DNA of 64,000 nucleotides from the NCBI GenBank assembly GCA_029844215.1, contig CM056731.1, positions 78,078,992 through 78,142,991 on the forward strand. The letters run 5' to 3'. The position numbers and the translations under genes are program-made. Shown piece after piece: positions 45,986-57,912 of this stretch (position 1 is the stretch's first letter; each line of letters begins with the position of its first letter). Source of the stretch: Przewalskia tangutica. Lineage: Eukaryota > Streptophyta > Magnoliopsida > Solanales > Solanaceae. The notes beneath the pieces are model-generated. The model had not been told where the DNA came from, made no database searches, and saw nothing but the letters and a program-made list of their open reading frames with translations.

Positions 45986-47110
45986 CCGATCCCGGCGTCG
46001 AATCTCTACATCCGTGCTATCTCTCGGCCTGATTCCGCATAATGGCCCCGCTGGCCGCATGCATAGCAATTACCCAAACTAGCACGACACTCATAACGGG
46101 TGTTACCACACGCTACACCGAGGTAGGTGGCTTCTCGCACTAACACCCTTACTCTCCCGAAACTCAACCTCGAGCCCCGCCCCGCTCCCGAATCTCCGAC
46201 GCCTCAAGATCGTGGAGTACTCCGTCGGGCCGGCGAGCATAACTAGCTCGCTGCCGAGGCGCCCGCCAAAACCGCCCCGAGATCTCGCTGCCTCGCCTCT
46301 TGGCCTGGCTCGAGCCAAGTCGGCCCTCCTTTCTCGCCCTCTATCCTCGCGCATATGCTCGCATCCCGGCGATATCCATACCGGGTCAAGAGCTACTCCA
46401 AGCACGCAGAATCATACGACGGTCTAGCCCCATCACATAGCGATGAACTCGCTCGCCATATTGGCTACAATAGTGCGCGATACCGCCAAAGAGTCAAACT
46501 CCATGTCAGACTTCCGATGGTCCTCCCATTCTCGCCTCAAGGTCAAGAATCTATCCACGCGGCTCTCTCAACTCGTGAGGCAAGAAGTGATCCAGAAGGC
46601 CTCGCGAACTCCTCCCAACCCGCTGGAAGAGCACCCTCCTCTAGACAATTCCTATGACTCAAACCGTTCAACGCAATATCGCGTAACCTCGTAAGAGCTA
46701 ACACAACGGACTCGCCTCCGAGGCCCTAAGCACTGCGTAGTCCGCCGCACTGCCGACAAACTCCCGAGATCCTCCTCGCACTCAACCATAGAACTCGGGT
46801 GATTACAACTCGTAAAGTCCCAATCCTTAAACCGGCCTACAGGGTTAGCCACGCCGCGCGGTGCCGCCGCCACGATGCTAGTCAACAACCTGACCGCTTC
46901 TCCGTAATCCCTATACTCGCCCGGCCGCGAATCTGGGTCGCACCGGAACCTTCGAGCTACCGCCGCTCTCGCCTTTCTAATACCGCCAGAATTGAACTCG
47001 CCGACCCGCCATCGCCTCGTGCATAGTTTGTGCTCGAGTCCCGTAACTCTGCGTACCACTAGCGCCTCGCTGATGCCTTGCCCTTCTCGGGCTCGTCGCC
47101 CGCGAGGCAT
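45986..47110 (-). pseudogene. R10 gag (frameshifted), capsid core and zinc knuckle
   Basis: Starts at an ATG ending at 47110 (M-P-R-G-R-R-A-R-E-G), in a frame open to about 46652 that reaches L-G-S and R-T-T-Q-C-L-G. The capsid core then continues in other frames at about 46440-46620 (V-D-R-F-L-T-L-R-R and M-E-F-D-S-L-A). A knuckle-like stretch at about 46026-46068 reads Y-A-C-G-Q-R-G-H-Y-A-E. This is the longest gag frame of the gag-only elements. No protease or later pol motif follows. Confidence 0.78.
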
Positions 47111-47294
47111 AATCGTACATAAGAATAGGTCGAGAGGACTCAACCTACTATGACTTTCATCGCACGATCTCAAAGAGAGAAGAATGGAAACCAACCCTAA
47201 ATGTCCGCAGCCTCCGATTATAGATGTGGTGCACAACACACCGATAATCAAGACTCTACTAGACACGGCCTCAGACACTTTCCGAGGACTAATC

Positions 47295-47306
47295 GCTTTG
47301 ATACCA
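47295..47306 (-). other. R10 primer-binding site, one mismatch
   Basis: GCTTTGATACCA on the plus strand, against GCTCTGATACCA expected. CTTT separates it from the 5' LTR. Confidence 0.82.
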
Positions 47307-47310
47307 CTTT

Positions 47311-50300
47311 TGTCACGACCACTCGGCCGCGACTAGTACCTACCGGTACCGCCGTATACATCGAGAATAGCAATGAACATACATAAAACAAATCAGATAA
47401 GGTAAACATCACTAGCAAGCCGATAAGGCCGCTTTTCATAAAATAACTTAACCGATAGTGAACAAGATAACTTTATTCTTACAACCCAAACCACAAACGT
47501 GACTACGCACTTCTAAGAATAACAATCGTGACAGGCTCCGCCATACCCCGAATGTACAAAAGTCTATAACCTCGTGGAATCATACCAAAAGACAAAGCCT
47601 CCGAGGGATGGAGCTTTCCAGAAGTGAACGGTGATCCTAAGAGTGCGGACCAAAGAAGTTACGATCTCGACCTGCAGATGAACGCAACCCCGGGCGAGGT
47701 CGCATAACAGTACCAAGTATGTGAAATCAAAATATCAGAATGAATTCATAATAGCATATATATAAAGCAGAGACACGTATGATAGCCAAACTACAAGACA
47801 CAACATATACGCAGCCATGTCAAGTCGTGACTCACGCCTCTAAGTCATCACTCAAATATAACCATAGGTCTCATGCCCATAATATCAATCGTGCGTGGAA
47901 TTCCTTCCTCACCGCCAGCCTATGATATAACAACACTAAGGAGTACATATGAATACTAGATCCCACTCAGATTATAAGAACTGCACGAGGCAAGTACGAA
48001 GGCATAGCTACCGATCCACCTCGCATCCTCAATCGATCGGCAAGTACGAAAGCCACTACCGATCCACCCGCATCAACAATACTAATACCAAATCACGGTC
48101 CGACCGGCAAGTGCGATAGCCTCTACCAGATCCACCTCGGCCACATCGCCGACCGGGCAAGTACGTAGGCTAACCACCGTGTCCACCAGATCACACCACT
48201 TCGCCTAACCCGACCGGCAAGTACGAAAGCCAACTACCGATCCACCGCATCACGCTCTCGACCGGCAAGTACGAGGGCTAACTACTAGATCCACCTGCAT
48301 CGTGAGACCTCATGGAGAGCTAATCCATGGAACAAAATATCACAACAGGAAACGAACCTCATCATGGCCGCCACCCGTGGAATCCTCCATCACCGACAGA
48401 CGCCAAATAACTCATAACTACACGCTTTTAATTCGAATTTCAATATCATGCCTTTACATAAACCAAGACAATTACCATGCCTTCTTTTCACATAAACCAA
48501 GAGAATTCTTATTTAAGCAAGCCAAAGTACTTATCAAGGCACCCATAGAATAATTCTCAATTGAACAAGCCCAAAACACTATCAAGGCACAAACAGAATA
48601 ATTCTCTTTAACAAGCCAAAGTACTACGACGTACATCCTTTCCAAGAGATTCCTTTATGCAAAATCCAAGATACTAACACCGTAGTATCAAGCGAGCGCC
48701 TATTTTTTCAACGTAGTTACTACACCTTTAGAAAACTCATTTCAAAGCTTGAAACCAAGTAACTTCAATTTTTCACAATCTAGACAACTTATGCTCATTA
48801 ATCAAAATAGACAACTTTCATAACCTTCCATAAAGTTATTATAACCAACTTCCCATAAAGCCGTTATACTAACTTTATGCTTTAGAAATTTACGACATCC
48901 TTATCCATTCATAAGGCCGTTATAACTAACTTCCCATAAAGCCGTTATAACTCCTTATGAACCATTTCGTTCTTTTACTATCCAAGAGGCTTATACTTCA
49001 AACAAATTCATACAATTTTCAAAAATACTTCAAGCCTCTTATCTTTAGAATAATTCAATACTCAATACTTTCACACCAAGTACTCTATACTTTTGTAACA
49101 TCATACTTTTCCCTTAACCAAGGGACTTATACTTCTTAAAACAAACAAGTCTTTGTTTATACTTAAACAAGTAAAAATACTAAATCTCAGACGCTCACCG
49201 TACTACATAGATACAAATACTCATGCTCAAGGATAGGAAAGCTTCACATACCTCTTCGGTCAATCCACTTGCTAAGTCCAAACTACCGCAAGTAATATGT
49301 CAACCTAAAATAACCATGATACGTTTATTAACCTCTAATTTCAATGTAGAATAATCTAAACTCAAAGCCACTAAATTCTATGGAAAATTGGGCAGCATTT
49401 CCTTTGTTTCTACTCACTTTGCCACCTTTCTCAAGGCCGAATTTACCATCAAAACACCACATTGTAAGGCTCAATCAATCCAACAATTTAAAGGGGATTA
49501 CACACCCAAAATTCTGTCCCATAAGTTTACAATAATTCACTTAACAATTCTAGGGTAGTTTTTAGGCTACAACATGCTCATAATCTCTTCTTAACCCATT
49601 CTTCATAACCAAACCACATTTCTAGCATGCAATGACTCTAAGAGCATTATTTACTACCACAAGTTCTTTCTTCTTAACATGCAACACTATAAACTAAATC
49701 TAAAGGAAGAATCATTACCTTAAAGTTTTAGCCAAAACTTATTCCAAGTATTGCTAGCTTCCTTGCCAAGAACACCACCACAACAATGCCAACAAGCTAG
49801 CTACAAGCTTCCTTTTTGGTTCTTAACTATTCAGATTTTTCTAAGGGGTTTTAGAGAGAAGGGGGAGCAATTTGAGAGAGAGAGAGAGAAGGTGAAAGAT
49901 AGAAAATGTCCAAGTCTTGGTCAATATATTGCATGCAACAGAAAATCAGATGGGGGACACTTGTCACCCTCCCATGGTCTCTTTAAAACAAAAATCAGAC
50001 TTTCTAAGTTTTTCCGCCTAAAATCTCGCCTGCTGCCACACGGCCGCCATGGCTAATAAACCTCCGCAGTTCTCGATCTTTCGCGCCGCGCCTCGCTATT
50101 CCGGCCGCGCTGCAACTTCCGCGACCCTACAGAACTTTAGGCGCCGCGCCTCGCATCCGCGCCATGCCTGCCGCCGCTCAAACACATTGTCCGATCACAA
50201 GACCGAACTTGTAACCTCATAACTTTCTACTCCGACGCCCTATCGATTTAACGGTTGGTTGCGTTGGAATCTAGACTCAACGAACTACGCCCCAGGCCTT

Positions 50301-50450
50301 TGAAACACTTATGAACTCTCAATGTACCGGTCATAACCCGCCTTAAAGTTGACTAAAACCCATCCTAACAACCCATCAACCTATCTTCGAAAATTTTAAG
50401 TCTTACTCTTTCAGACGCCTCATGCGCATGACCTGAACTACGGGTGTACA
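47311..50450 (-). repeat. R10 5' LTR (right)
   Basis: Runs from TGTCACGACCACTCGG to CGGGTGTACA (one A fewer than the left end). Closely similar to the left copy. Array at 47985-48305, palindrome GATACTA/TAGTATC at 48670-48689, GC-rich U3 at 50010-50200. Confidence 0.9.
47985..48305 (-). repeat. R10 right LTR array
   Basis: Same units as 43060-43430. Many units read GATCCACC where the left copy has AGATCCACC, and GGCAAG where it has GGGCAAG. Confidence 0.7.
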
Positions 50451-50456
50451 GCTTAG

Positions 50457-51189
50457 TATGCGGGTTATGCCTCATGCGGTCTATGTGGCCATGCGACAAT
50501 GAGTCCGTGATGCCGAGGAGTAGCTACCCTCGACGCGGGTTATACCTCACGCGGGCCCACGCGAGTGGCCCATGCGGACTCGGAGTCCGTGATTAGGCTT
50601 GCAGACGAGGATGTGGGCGAGTGGCCTGCTTCGATCATTCGCAGCCTAGACAAGACGTGACATGCTTACCTATTGTTGCTCTTGTTTGTGATGTGGCACT
50701 ATGTGCGCTTCTCGTTGTTTCACACATATTTGTAAACCGGTTTTAAAAATGATATGTTTTCATTTAAGTACTTTTACGCTCGCATACTTAGTACTGTTGT
50801 AATCGACCTCCTTCGGGCTGCGCTCATGCCGCAGGCGGCAAGCAGTGCTAGATCCGCATCCTTAGATCTCTACGTTGGTGTCGGAGCTCCATCTCTTCCG
50901 AGGCTCTACTTTTGGTATGATCTCCTGTTGTAGATAGCTTTTGTACAGTCAGGTATGGCGGCCCCGTCCCGCCATAGTTGTATATTTCAGAGGTCTGTAG
51001 TCATGTTGCATGTCGGATGTAATCGCTAAACCATGATTATATATATACGCCGAAAGGCGATGTTTTCTCACATAACTGTGGTCTTATTTTATAAACTGTT
51101 TCATGTCTTGCTTTATGTTTCACTGATTACTCGATGTATGACTACTTGGGTGCCCTAAGGCACCACCACGCCCCCGAACGGTCGTGACA
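50457..51189 (+). repeat. R9 5' LTR, second part
   Basis: TATGCGGGTTATGCC onward continues R9 after R10. The uninterrupted order is seen in the 3' LTR at 57765 (GTGTTAGTATGCGG). Ends GGTCGTGACA at 51189. Confidence 0.9.
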
Positions 51190-51193
51190 AAAG

Positions 51194-51204
51194 TGGTATC
51201 GAGC
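51194..51204 (+). other. R9 primer-binding site
   Basis: TGGTATCGAGC, 4 bases after the LTR; the full TGGTATCAGAGC site with one base lost at CAG. Confidence 0.8.
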
Positions 51205-51392
51205 GCTTAATCTCTGAAAGTGTCTACGCACCGTATCTAGTAGAGTCTTGATTATCGGTGTGTTGTGCACCACACCAATAATCGTGAGGCTATAGGATAT
51301 TTAGGATTGGTTTCGCTTTTCTCATTCCGAGATCGTGCTTTAGAGCCGTGTTATAGGTTGGACCTCTAACGTATTCCTTTCTCGCAATGATT

Positions 51393-52520
51393 ATGCCTCC
51401 ACGTAAGGCAACCCGCCCGTGGCGGCAAGGCCGAGGAGTCGCTAGCAGACACCCAGAGTCACGAGGGCTCGTGCCCGCCTATACCAGACGGCGAGTTCTA
51501 TGACGCCGCCGCCCCAAAGAGACCACAAGACCCACACCTCCCGCCCCACACCGGGCGGAGGAGTTAGGGCAGCTGAGACGGCCCACTTTTGGCTAAAGTT
51601 GTGGCCCGACACGAGGAGAGGCCGACGCGCAGCTCAGCCCAGCCACGGCCGCACCTGCTGTTCACCCGAGGCGCAGAGTTTGAGGCTACGAGACTTCTTG
51701 AGTCAGAGCACGGAGTTTTATGGATCGAGGCCGAGGATGATCCGCAGGAGTTCATCCGTCGCCTTCAGAGGATTTTGAGAGTGATCGTATGCCGAGACCG
51801 AGTCCGTGATCTTTGGTTCACATAGGTCGCGTGATACCGCAAATGATTGGTTTGATTCATGGGAGTTATCCCGGAGAGCACGCGTCCCCGCCTACTGGGA
51901 TGAGTTCTCGAGGCTTTCTCACTCACTTCGCCTCCACAGATGAGGAGGGCGCGGCCGATAAATTTTTACCATCGAGGCAGAGGACGACCGCCGTGAGTAC
52001 AATGTCGAGTTTGATTCATTGGCTCGATATGTCCCAAAGATTGGTAGCAAATATGAGGATAGGTGCACCGCTATGTCACCGGCTAGACGACTATATGGCC
52101 GAGTCATGTGCGGGTTTCTCCACCGGGTATGGACATTACCCGCATGCGCAGCTCACGCTCGGATGCGAGGAGCGCAGCGTCGACGAGCGATGACAGCAGG
52201 GAAGGCGCCGGGACGGAGGGTCTTCAGGTGGTTATCGTGGTGGGCGGCCTCAGCAGCCTAGATTCGCACCACGCCAAAGACAGAGCACTCCTCGCACCGC
52301 CTCGACAAACCGCAGAGTTTTCGAGGGCGCACTGTGGCCCTGTGGCTTCGGACGCCCGTCGAGTAGCAGAGGATCGCCGACGGACCACCCCAGGTGTGGC
52401 CGATGCGCAGATCCCATTACGGAAGTGTGGTACTACTTTTGGAGCTTGTTACGATTGTGGCCGCAGGTCACTGCGGATCGTCCACTGTGGGCGCCGGTGG
52501 TAGGCTCACCTTCGTGTTCT
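51393..52520 (+). pseudogene. R9 gag (frameshifted)
   Basis: Starts M-P-P-R-K-A-T-R-P at the ATG 51393, the cleanest gag start in the window with R8. The capsid core lies at about 51850-52035 and ends E-Y-N-V-E-F-D-S-L-A-R-Y-V-P after several shifts. The knuckle at about 52449-52490 reads C-Y-D-C-G-R and then G-H in another frame. No continuous product is possible as read. Confidence 0.82.
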
Positions 52521-52609
52521 GCCGCTCATCATCTCCTACGCTACTCGCCCGAGGGCGTGGTGCTCATGGGTCGCAGGTCGGCGGCAGGCCGTGGCTCGCC
52601 TCGATTCTA

Positions 52610-53216
52610 GCGGTCCTCGTAACCGCATTTATGCTTTGTCCACCGACAGATCGTGAGGCCTCACCGATGTCGCCTGTACCTTATCGCTTCCGGGTTTGAT
52701 GTATGCTTTGATAGATCCGGTTCTACTGGCCCCTATATATCTCCCCTTGTTGCTAGTAGGATAGGGATAGAGCCTGAGTCCATAGACCCTTTCGAGGTAG
52801 CTACGCCCGTGGGTGATTCGGTGGTAGCTCGGCGGGTATATAGAGCTTGTCCTGTGACCATTTACAGTCGCCGTGCCCCGCCGACTTGATAGAGTTGGAG
52901 ATGATTGACTTCGACGTGATCATAGGGATGGATTGGCTAGCTTCCGCTACGCCAATGTAGACCGTAGAGAGAATAGTACGGTTCCAGTTCTGGCGAGCCG
53001 GTTGTTGAGTGAGGAGCACGGTATCGCCGGTGGGTAGGTTTATTTCCTACCTCAAGGCTAGGAAGATGGTGCGAAGGGTATATCTACCATCTCGTTCGGG
53101 TGTTTGATATCAAGCCGCGTACCAGATTTTCCGTCGGGCCCAAAGAGTCGAAGTTCCCGACGTGTTTCGGATGACCTCCCGCATCCTCCCGAGAGGAGAT
53201 CGAGTTTTGTATAAAT
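52610..53216 (+). pseudogene. R9 protease region
   Basis: Aspartic protease that would process gag-pol. The stretch around 52690-52890 reads Y-I-S-P-L-V-A-S-R-I-G-I-E-P-E-S and F-E-V-A-T-P-V-G, matching the R8 protease. The catalytic D-P-G-S is broken by shifts (F-D-R-S-G-S-T). It continues with the linker toward reverse transcriptase (M-D-W-L-A near 52930). Confidence 0.75.
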
Positions 53217-54060
53217 GTGTTGCCAGATACTCGGCCTATTTCCATTCCGCCATACAGAATGGCACCTGCCGAGTTGAGAGAGTTGAAGGATCAGCTTAGG
53301 GATTTGCTAGAGAAGGGCTTCATTAGGCCTAGTATTTCTCCCCGGGAGCGCAGATTGTTCGTGAAGAAGAAGGACGGACGCTGCACGTGTGTTGATTACA
53401 GTACCGAACAAGGTGACCATTAAGAACAGATACCCCTTCCTAGGATTGATGATTTGTTCGACCAGCCAGGTGGTGCGAGATGTTTCTCAAGATTGATCCG
53501 CGATCGGCTATCATCAGTGCAGTCGAGAGGTGGATGTCCCTAGATCGCATTCGGACCAGACGCATTATGAGTTCAGGGTCATGTCTTTTTGGTTGACCAA
53601 TGCTCCGTCGGTATTCATGGATTTGATGAACCGAGTGTTCAAACCATTTTTGGTCACGTTTGTGATAGGGTTCATTGATGATATCTTGGTTTATTCTCGC
53701 CAGAGCGAGCACGCGAGCATTTGGCGATCAGGCCGACGCTTCCAGATCAGCGATTGTACGCCAAGTTTTCCAAATGTGAGTTTTGGTGACTTGGGCGTTT
53801 ATTGGGCATATTGTCGGGCCGATGGCATTCGAGTTGATACGCCAAGATCGAGCGCAGACTTGGCCTGCACCTACTACTCCGGCAGAGGTTCGCAGCTCGG
53901 GCCTTGCAGGTATTATCGGCGGTTCGTGGAGAAGTTTGCTTCTATCTTCGCACCATTGACTAGCCGACTCGTGGCGCAGCCAAGTTTGATGGATGATGCT
54001 TGTGAGCATGGTTTCGATTCGAAAGAGAGACCGACGACCGCTCGCTTCTTACTTCCGGAG
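53217..54060 (+). pseudogene. R9 reverse transcriptase
   Basis: Starts with L-P-D-T-R-P-I-S-I-P-P-Y-R at 53220 and continues with L-L-E-K-G-F-I-R-P-S and F-V-K-K-K-D-G. A second frame from 53530 gives M-S-F-W-L-T-N-A-P and the catalytic F-I-D-D-I-L-V-Y at about 53670-53695. In active Ty3/gypsy enzymes the first of these is usually M-S-F-G-L-T-N-A-P, so W is a likely loss. Frames change at about 53420 and 53700. Confidence 0.85.
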
Positions 54061-54420
54061 GTCCGATGGTTATGTCGTGTATTGTGATCGTCGGGCATCG
54101 GGTTGGGATGTGTGTTGATGCAGCATGGCAGAGTTATAGCATATGCATCCCGACAAACAAGAAACACGAGGAACTACCCCACCCATGATTTGAGTTAGCG
54201 GTGTGATTCACGCCAAGATCCGGAGGCACTATTTGTATGGGGTTCACGTGGATATTTTTACTGCACCACAAGAGCCTCCAAGATATCTTCAGCCGAGGAG
54301 CCGAACTTACGGCGCAGACGGTGGTTAGAGTTGCTTAAGGATTACGATGTGGACATCCTGCACCACCGGCAAGGCCAATGTTGTGGCGTATGCTCTAGTC
54401 GTAGGTCGATGGGAGCCTAT
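54061..54420 (+). pseudogene. R9 RNase H remnant
   Basis: Aligned by position and DNA similarity with the R8 RNase H. The Y-V-V-Y-C-D, A-Y-A-S-R-Q and L-Y-G-V-H-V-D-I landmarks can be followed across frames (GTTATGTCGTGTATTGTGAT at 54068 and TTATAGCATATGCATCCCG at 54133). Heavily frameshifted. Confidence 0.6.
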
Positions 54421-54599
54421 CGGATGTGCGCCAGAGAGAAGCGGACATGGTTCGTAATTTGCACCGCTTAGCGAGCCTCGTGTCCGCTTGATTGATTCCG
54501 ATAGCAATGGGGTTAGAGTTCGAGGTTGCCGAGTCTTCCATCGTCGGCGAGGTGAAGAGGCAACATTCGAGGATCCACTTTGATTCGATATCGTGATAC

Positions 54600-55640
54600 G
54601 CCTCTTCGTGAGGCAAGCGGTCCTGAGGTAGCACTTGATGGGTGCTAAGGTTTGAGGGCAGGATGTGTGATCCAGATGTTTCAGGACTTCGGCAGCAGGT
54701 TCTTGGGGAAGCACACAGCTGCTACTTTATCCATCCGTGGTCGACCAAGATGTACCACGACCTTAGATCCGTATTGGTGGGATGGCATGAAGAGGGACGT
54801 TGCAGAGTTCGTAGCTCAGTGCCCGTGTTGTCAGCAGGTGAAGGTAGAGCACCAGAGACCTGGTGGTTTGTTGCAGGCGATAGAGATCCCGACCTGGAAG
54901 TGGGAGGTAATCAACATGGACTTCATCACAGGATTACCTCGCACTCAGAGGAGACATGATTCTATATGGGTTATCGCCGACAGTCGATAAATCAGCCCAC
55001 TTTCTTCCGTCAGACGACTTTTTCTACCGAGGATTATGCCGCACTTTACATCCGAGAGATCGTCGATCGCATGGAGTCCCTACTTCGATCATATCGCATG
55101 CAGGAGCCCCATTTACGCCAACTTCCGGAGGTCCTTCCAGAGGGTTTAGGACGCAGTGAGCCCGAGCACTGCATTTCATCCACGCATGCACGGACAGCAG
55201 AGCGCACTATCCGCACTCTCGAGGATATCTGCGAGCCCGTGTTATTAACTTGGTAGTTGGGAGGATCATTTGCCTCTAGTTGAGTTCGCGATAATAATAG
55301 CTACCACCCAAAGATTCGGACGGGCGCCTTATGAGGCCTTGTATGGAGGAAGTGCAGATCGCCCATAGGTTGGTTCGAGGTGGGCGAGGTGCAAGTGGGA
55401 CCAGATTTGGTGCAGCAGTGGATAAGGTGAAGCTTATCCGAGAGCGCTATCGATACCGTAGTCGAAGTCGATGCAGATCATCGTCGTCGACATCCGAGTT
55501 CGCAGCTGATGATTGGGTTTTCTGAAGGTGCCACCCACGGCGGTGTGATAAGATTCGGAAGAAGGAAACTCACCAAGGTACATTGGGCCGCTTCGATTGT
55601 CCGCAGGTAGGCAAGGTTGCCTATGAGTTGGATCTGCCGT
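54600..55640 (+). pseudogene. R9 integrase
   Basis: One frame (54652-54990) reads the zinc-binding region end Y-W-W-D-G-M-K-R-D-V-A-E-F and C-P-C-C-Q-Q-V-K. It then enters the catalytic core at W-K-W-E-V-I-N-M-D-F-I-T-G-L-P, with the first catalytic aspartate at codon 54919-54921. Beyond 54990 frames alternate (A-H-F-L-P-S, then A-A-L-Y-I-R-E-I-V-D-R-M). The stretch CGGAGGTCCTTCCAGAGGG at 55126 is the site where R9 itself is inserted in R8. Confidence 0.85.
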
Positions 55641-55930
55641 CCGATCCGAGGCGGTGCATCCGTGTTTCACGTTTACGCCGGCGAGATGTATCGGATCCAT
55701 CTAGTGGTACATCCGATTGACGATGTCCGTGTGACCGAGGGTTATCGTATGAGGAGATTCCCATAGCGATAATCGATCGTCGGGTTAGCGTCTGACGGCG
55801 GACGTGGCTTCCACAAAGTCTTGTGGCGGAACGAGCTCGTGAGGAGATGACGGGAAGCCGGCGAGGACATGAGGCGTATATCTCACCGCTCCCACACCTC
55901 CGTGTAATTCACTTTCCTACTTGTAAATCT
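55641..55930 (+). pseudogene. R9 chromodomain region
   Basis: Corresponds to the R8 tail: P-I-A-I-I-D-R at about 55760-55780, then a broken E-E-M-T and a P-H-L end near 55905. It supports a chromovirus with a C-terminal chromodomain. Frames are broken several times. Confidence 0.65.
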
Positions 55931-56027
55931 TCATTATCGTTTATGCCTAAGTATTGTTTATGGCCGTGTGTGGCTTTTGCAAACCGCTTAAGTTTTGAAG
56001 AACCTTATCGTTATCCTGCTTGGAAGG

Positions 56028-56059
56028 AACATTCGACGAATGTTTCTAAGAAGGGAGAA
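56028..56059 (+). other. R9 hairpin and polypurine tract
   Basis: AACATTCG (56028-56035) and CGAATGTT (56037-56044) around a single A, then AAGAAGGGAGAA abutting the 3' LTR. Confidence 0.82.
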
Positions 56060-56457
56060 TGTTATACCTCGTATTTCAGTATGTACGTAAAGGAATACGC
56101 ATAAAAAGTTTGGTCTTAAAGTTAGGCCTTGACGATTTTTAGGCACAACTCACAAAGCGAATAGTTTTCCGACTAAACGCTTCCACAGCCTTTCAGAGAA
56201 TAAATTCCGCTATGCCATTTCTATTTTTGCGGATTTTTCCGAGAGACGAAACATTTTGACCAACGGAGGGCGACACTTGTCACCCTCCAAATGATGGATG
56301 TGAAGCGTCCATATGGCCGATTTGAGTTGCCAACTTGGTCAAGTTGTTGGTAAGATATTTTGTGTGCAAGTTGGCTAGGTACACTTGCCCAAATCTTGAC
56401 CCTACACTTGCCTTGCACTTGTCTTCATCTTGGCCATTGGTTGGCCATCCCTTGACC

Positions 56458-56465
56458 TATAAATA
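56458..56465 (+). promoter_or_regulatory. R9 3' LTR TATA box
   Basis: TATAAATA followed by CCCCTCTTGGGATGAAG. Upstream box at 56266-56288, about 170 bp away. Confidence 0.55.
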
Positions 56466-57639
56466 CCCCTCTTGGGATGAAGAGTTCTTCATCCACAAAA
56501 GCTTTCCAAGTCTAAAAATCCTTCCCTCTCCCTTTGTAAGCAATTCGTCCAACACACCCCCCTCCCCTTGAGAAGCTTGGCCGAGGCTACCCCACCCCCT
56601 AGCCTAGCCGAAACCTACCCCCCCTCCCTTGGTAGAAAAGTTGTCTTCTTGTATTGTTATAATGCCCAAAATACCCTAGCCCAAATACCTTAGTACTTAG
56701 TAGAAGTTGTGAAGAACTTCTAAGGTTTCCTTGGAGCATACAACTTAGGAGCAAAACCTTGCTCAGGCGCGACTTTTTCTAGGATATTATTGGGCTTACC
56801 GAGGTAACTAATCCTAACCCTCTTTTGAATTAGAGAATACTTACTGTTGTAGAATAAGAATAAGTATAAATACTTAGAAGAATATCGCAGAATAGAATTG
56901 AACTGTTTTCACAGTAGAAGGGTTTAAAAGAAGAATAATTGAACTGTACTCGCATAGGACTGTTTTCACAGTAGACTCATATAGCTCACCGGGTAGGGTT
57001 GTGCTGCCCAACTTTCCATAGAATTGTGAACCCTCTGTTTAGAATGACCTTCAGAGTAGTCTTTGATAGATATCCGTGACTATTATAGGCTGACTCTCTG
57101 CTTGACATATTCAACTCGCGTGGTTTTCATTGGTATGTATGTGATTCTTCCTAAAGCATGATATTTTACAATATGTATATAGTACGGTAGACGCATACGT
57201 GTTAACCGAATAATACTAACGGCAATGTCTTTGACTTAAGCTCGAATAATACTTACAAGAATGCCTCACGCTTAAGCCCGAATAATACGTCTGCAATGCC
57301 TCACGCTTAAGCCCGAATAATAAAGAATCAAAACATTTCAAAAGGACTATCAATCATTTTTACGTAAGAGAACTAATTGGTTTCTTAAATGAAGCTTAAG
57401 AGTTATACTAGCTTTATGGGAAGTTAAGTATAACCACTTAAGATTGATAAAAGAAACAAGTTGCCTATGTATTTCTAATGACTTATATGAAATTGTGAAA
57501 AGAATAATAAGATGGTTTGATAAGTAGACATGACATGTTGCTATGTGTGTTAGTACCTTGTAACGCTTGTATAAGTGAGTATCCTTGTTGTACTTATGTT
57601 GTTTAAAGATAAGTCGTTATGTTAGTGTACTATCACTCA

Positions 57640-57912
57640 CCTCTTGAGATGATACCGAGGTTAAGTCGCCTCCGACGCGGTAGACTCAGCGTCCGGGACC
57701 ATGATTCGAGAATACCTACGCGGTCCAGTGGGCCTATGCGCGAGCTACGAGAGTTCCGTGTTAGTATGCGGGGTTATGCCTCACGCGGCTATGCGCCATG
57801 CGGACAGCGAGTCCAGATTTACGCCGAGGAGCTACCCTCGACGCGGGTTATACCTCACGCGCCCACGCGAGTGGCCTATGCGGACCGGAGTCCAGGATTA
57901 GGCTTGCAGAAT
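57640..57912 (+). repeat. R9 3' LTR GC-rich array
   Basis: Imperfect units with GACGCGGGTTATACCTCACGC and related forms, corresponding to 42297-42403 plus 50457-50600 in the 5' LTR. Related to the R4 and R7 arrays (GCGAGGAATACCTC). Confidence 0.55.

Larger units (their letters stand above)
42408..50450 (-). mobile_element. R10, gag-only (TR-GAG-like) element, 8043 bp
   Basis: Left LTR 42408-45565 (3158 bp), right LTR 47311-50450 (3140 bp), interior 45566-47310 (1745 bp). The interior has a primer-binding site, gag with capsid core and knuckle, a short noncoding stretch, a hairpin and a polypurine tract; no pol. It is inserted in the R9 5' LTR between GTGTTAG and TATGCGG. The right flank reads GCTTAG where GTTAG is expected, so the duplication is imperfect by one base. 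It is the innermost member of the deepest chain. Confidence 0.9.

Noticed and set aside
46652..47278. 208-codon minus-strand frame as a novel gene
   Set aside because: It is the leader plus N-terminal gag of R10; it begins just inside the primer-binding site and has the gag start motif at codon 57.
52108..52503. 131-codon plus-strand frame as an intact small gene
   Set aside because: It is a frame-shifted reading of the gag C-terminal region of R9; the knuckle cysteines appear only when frames are changed.
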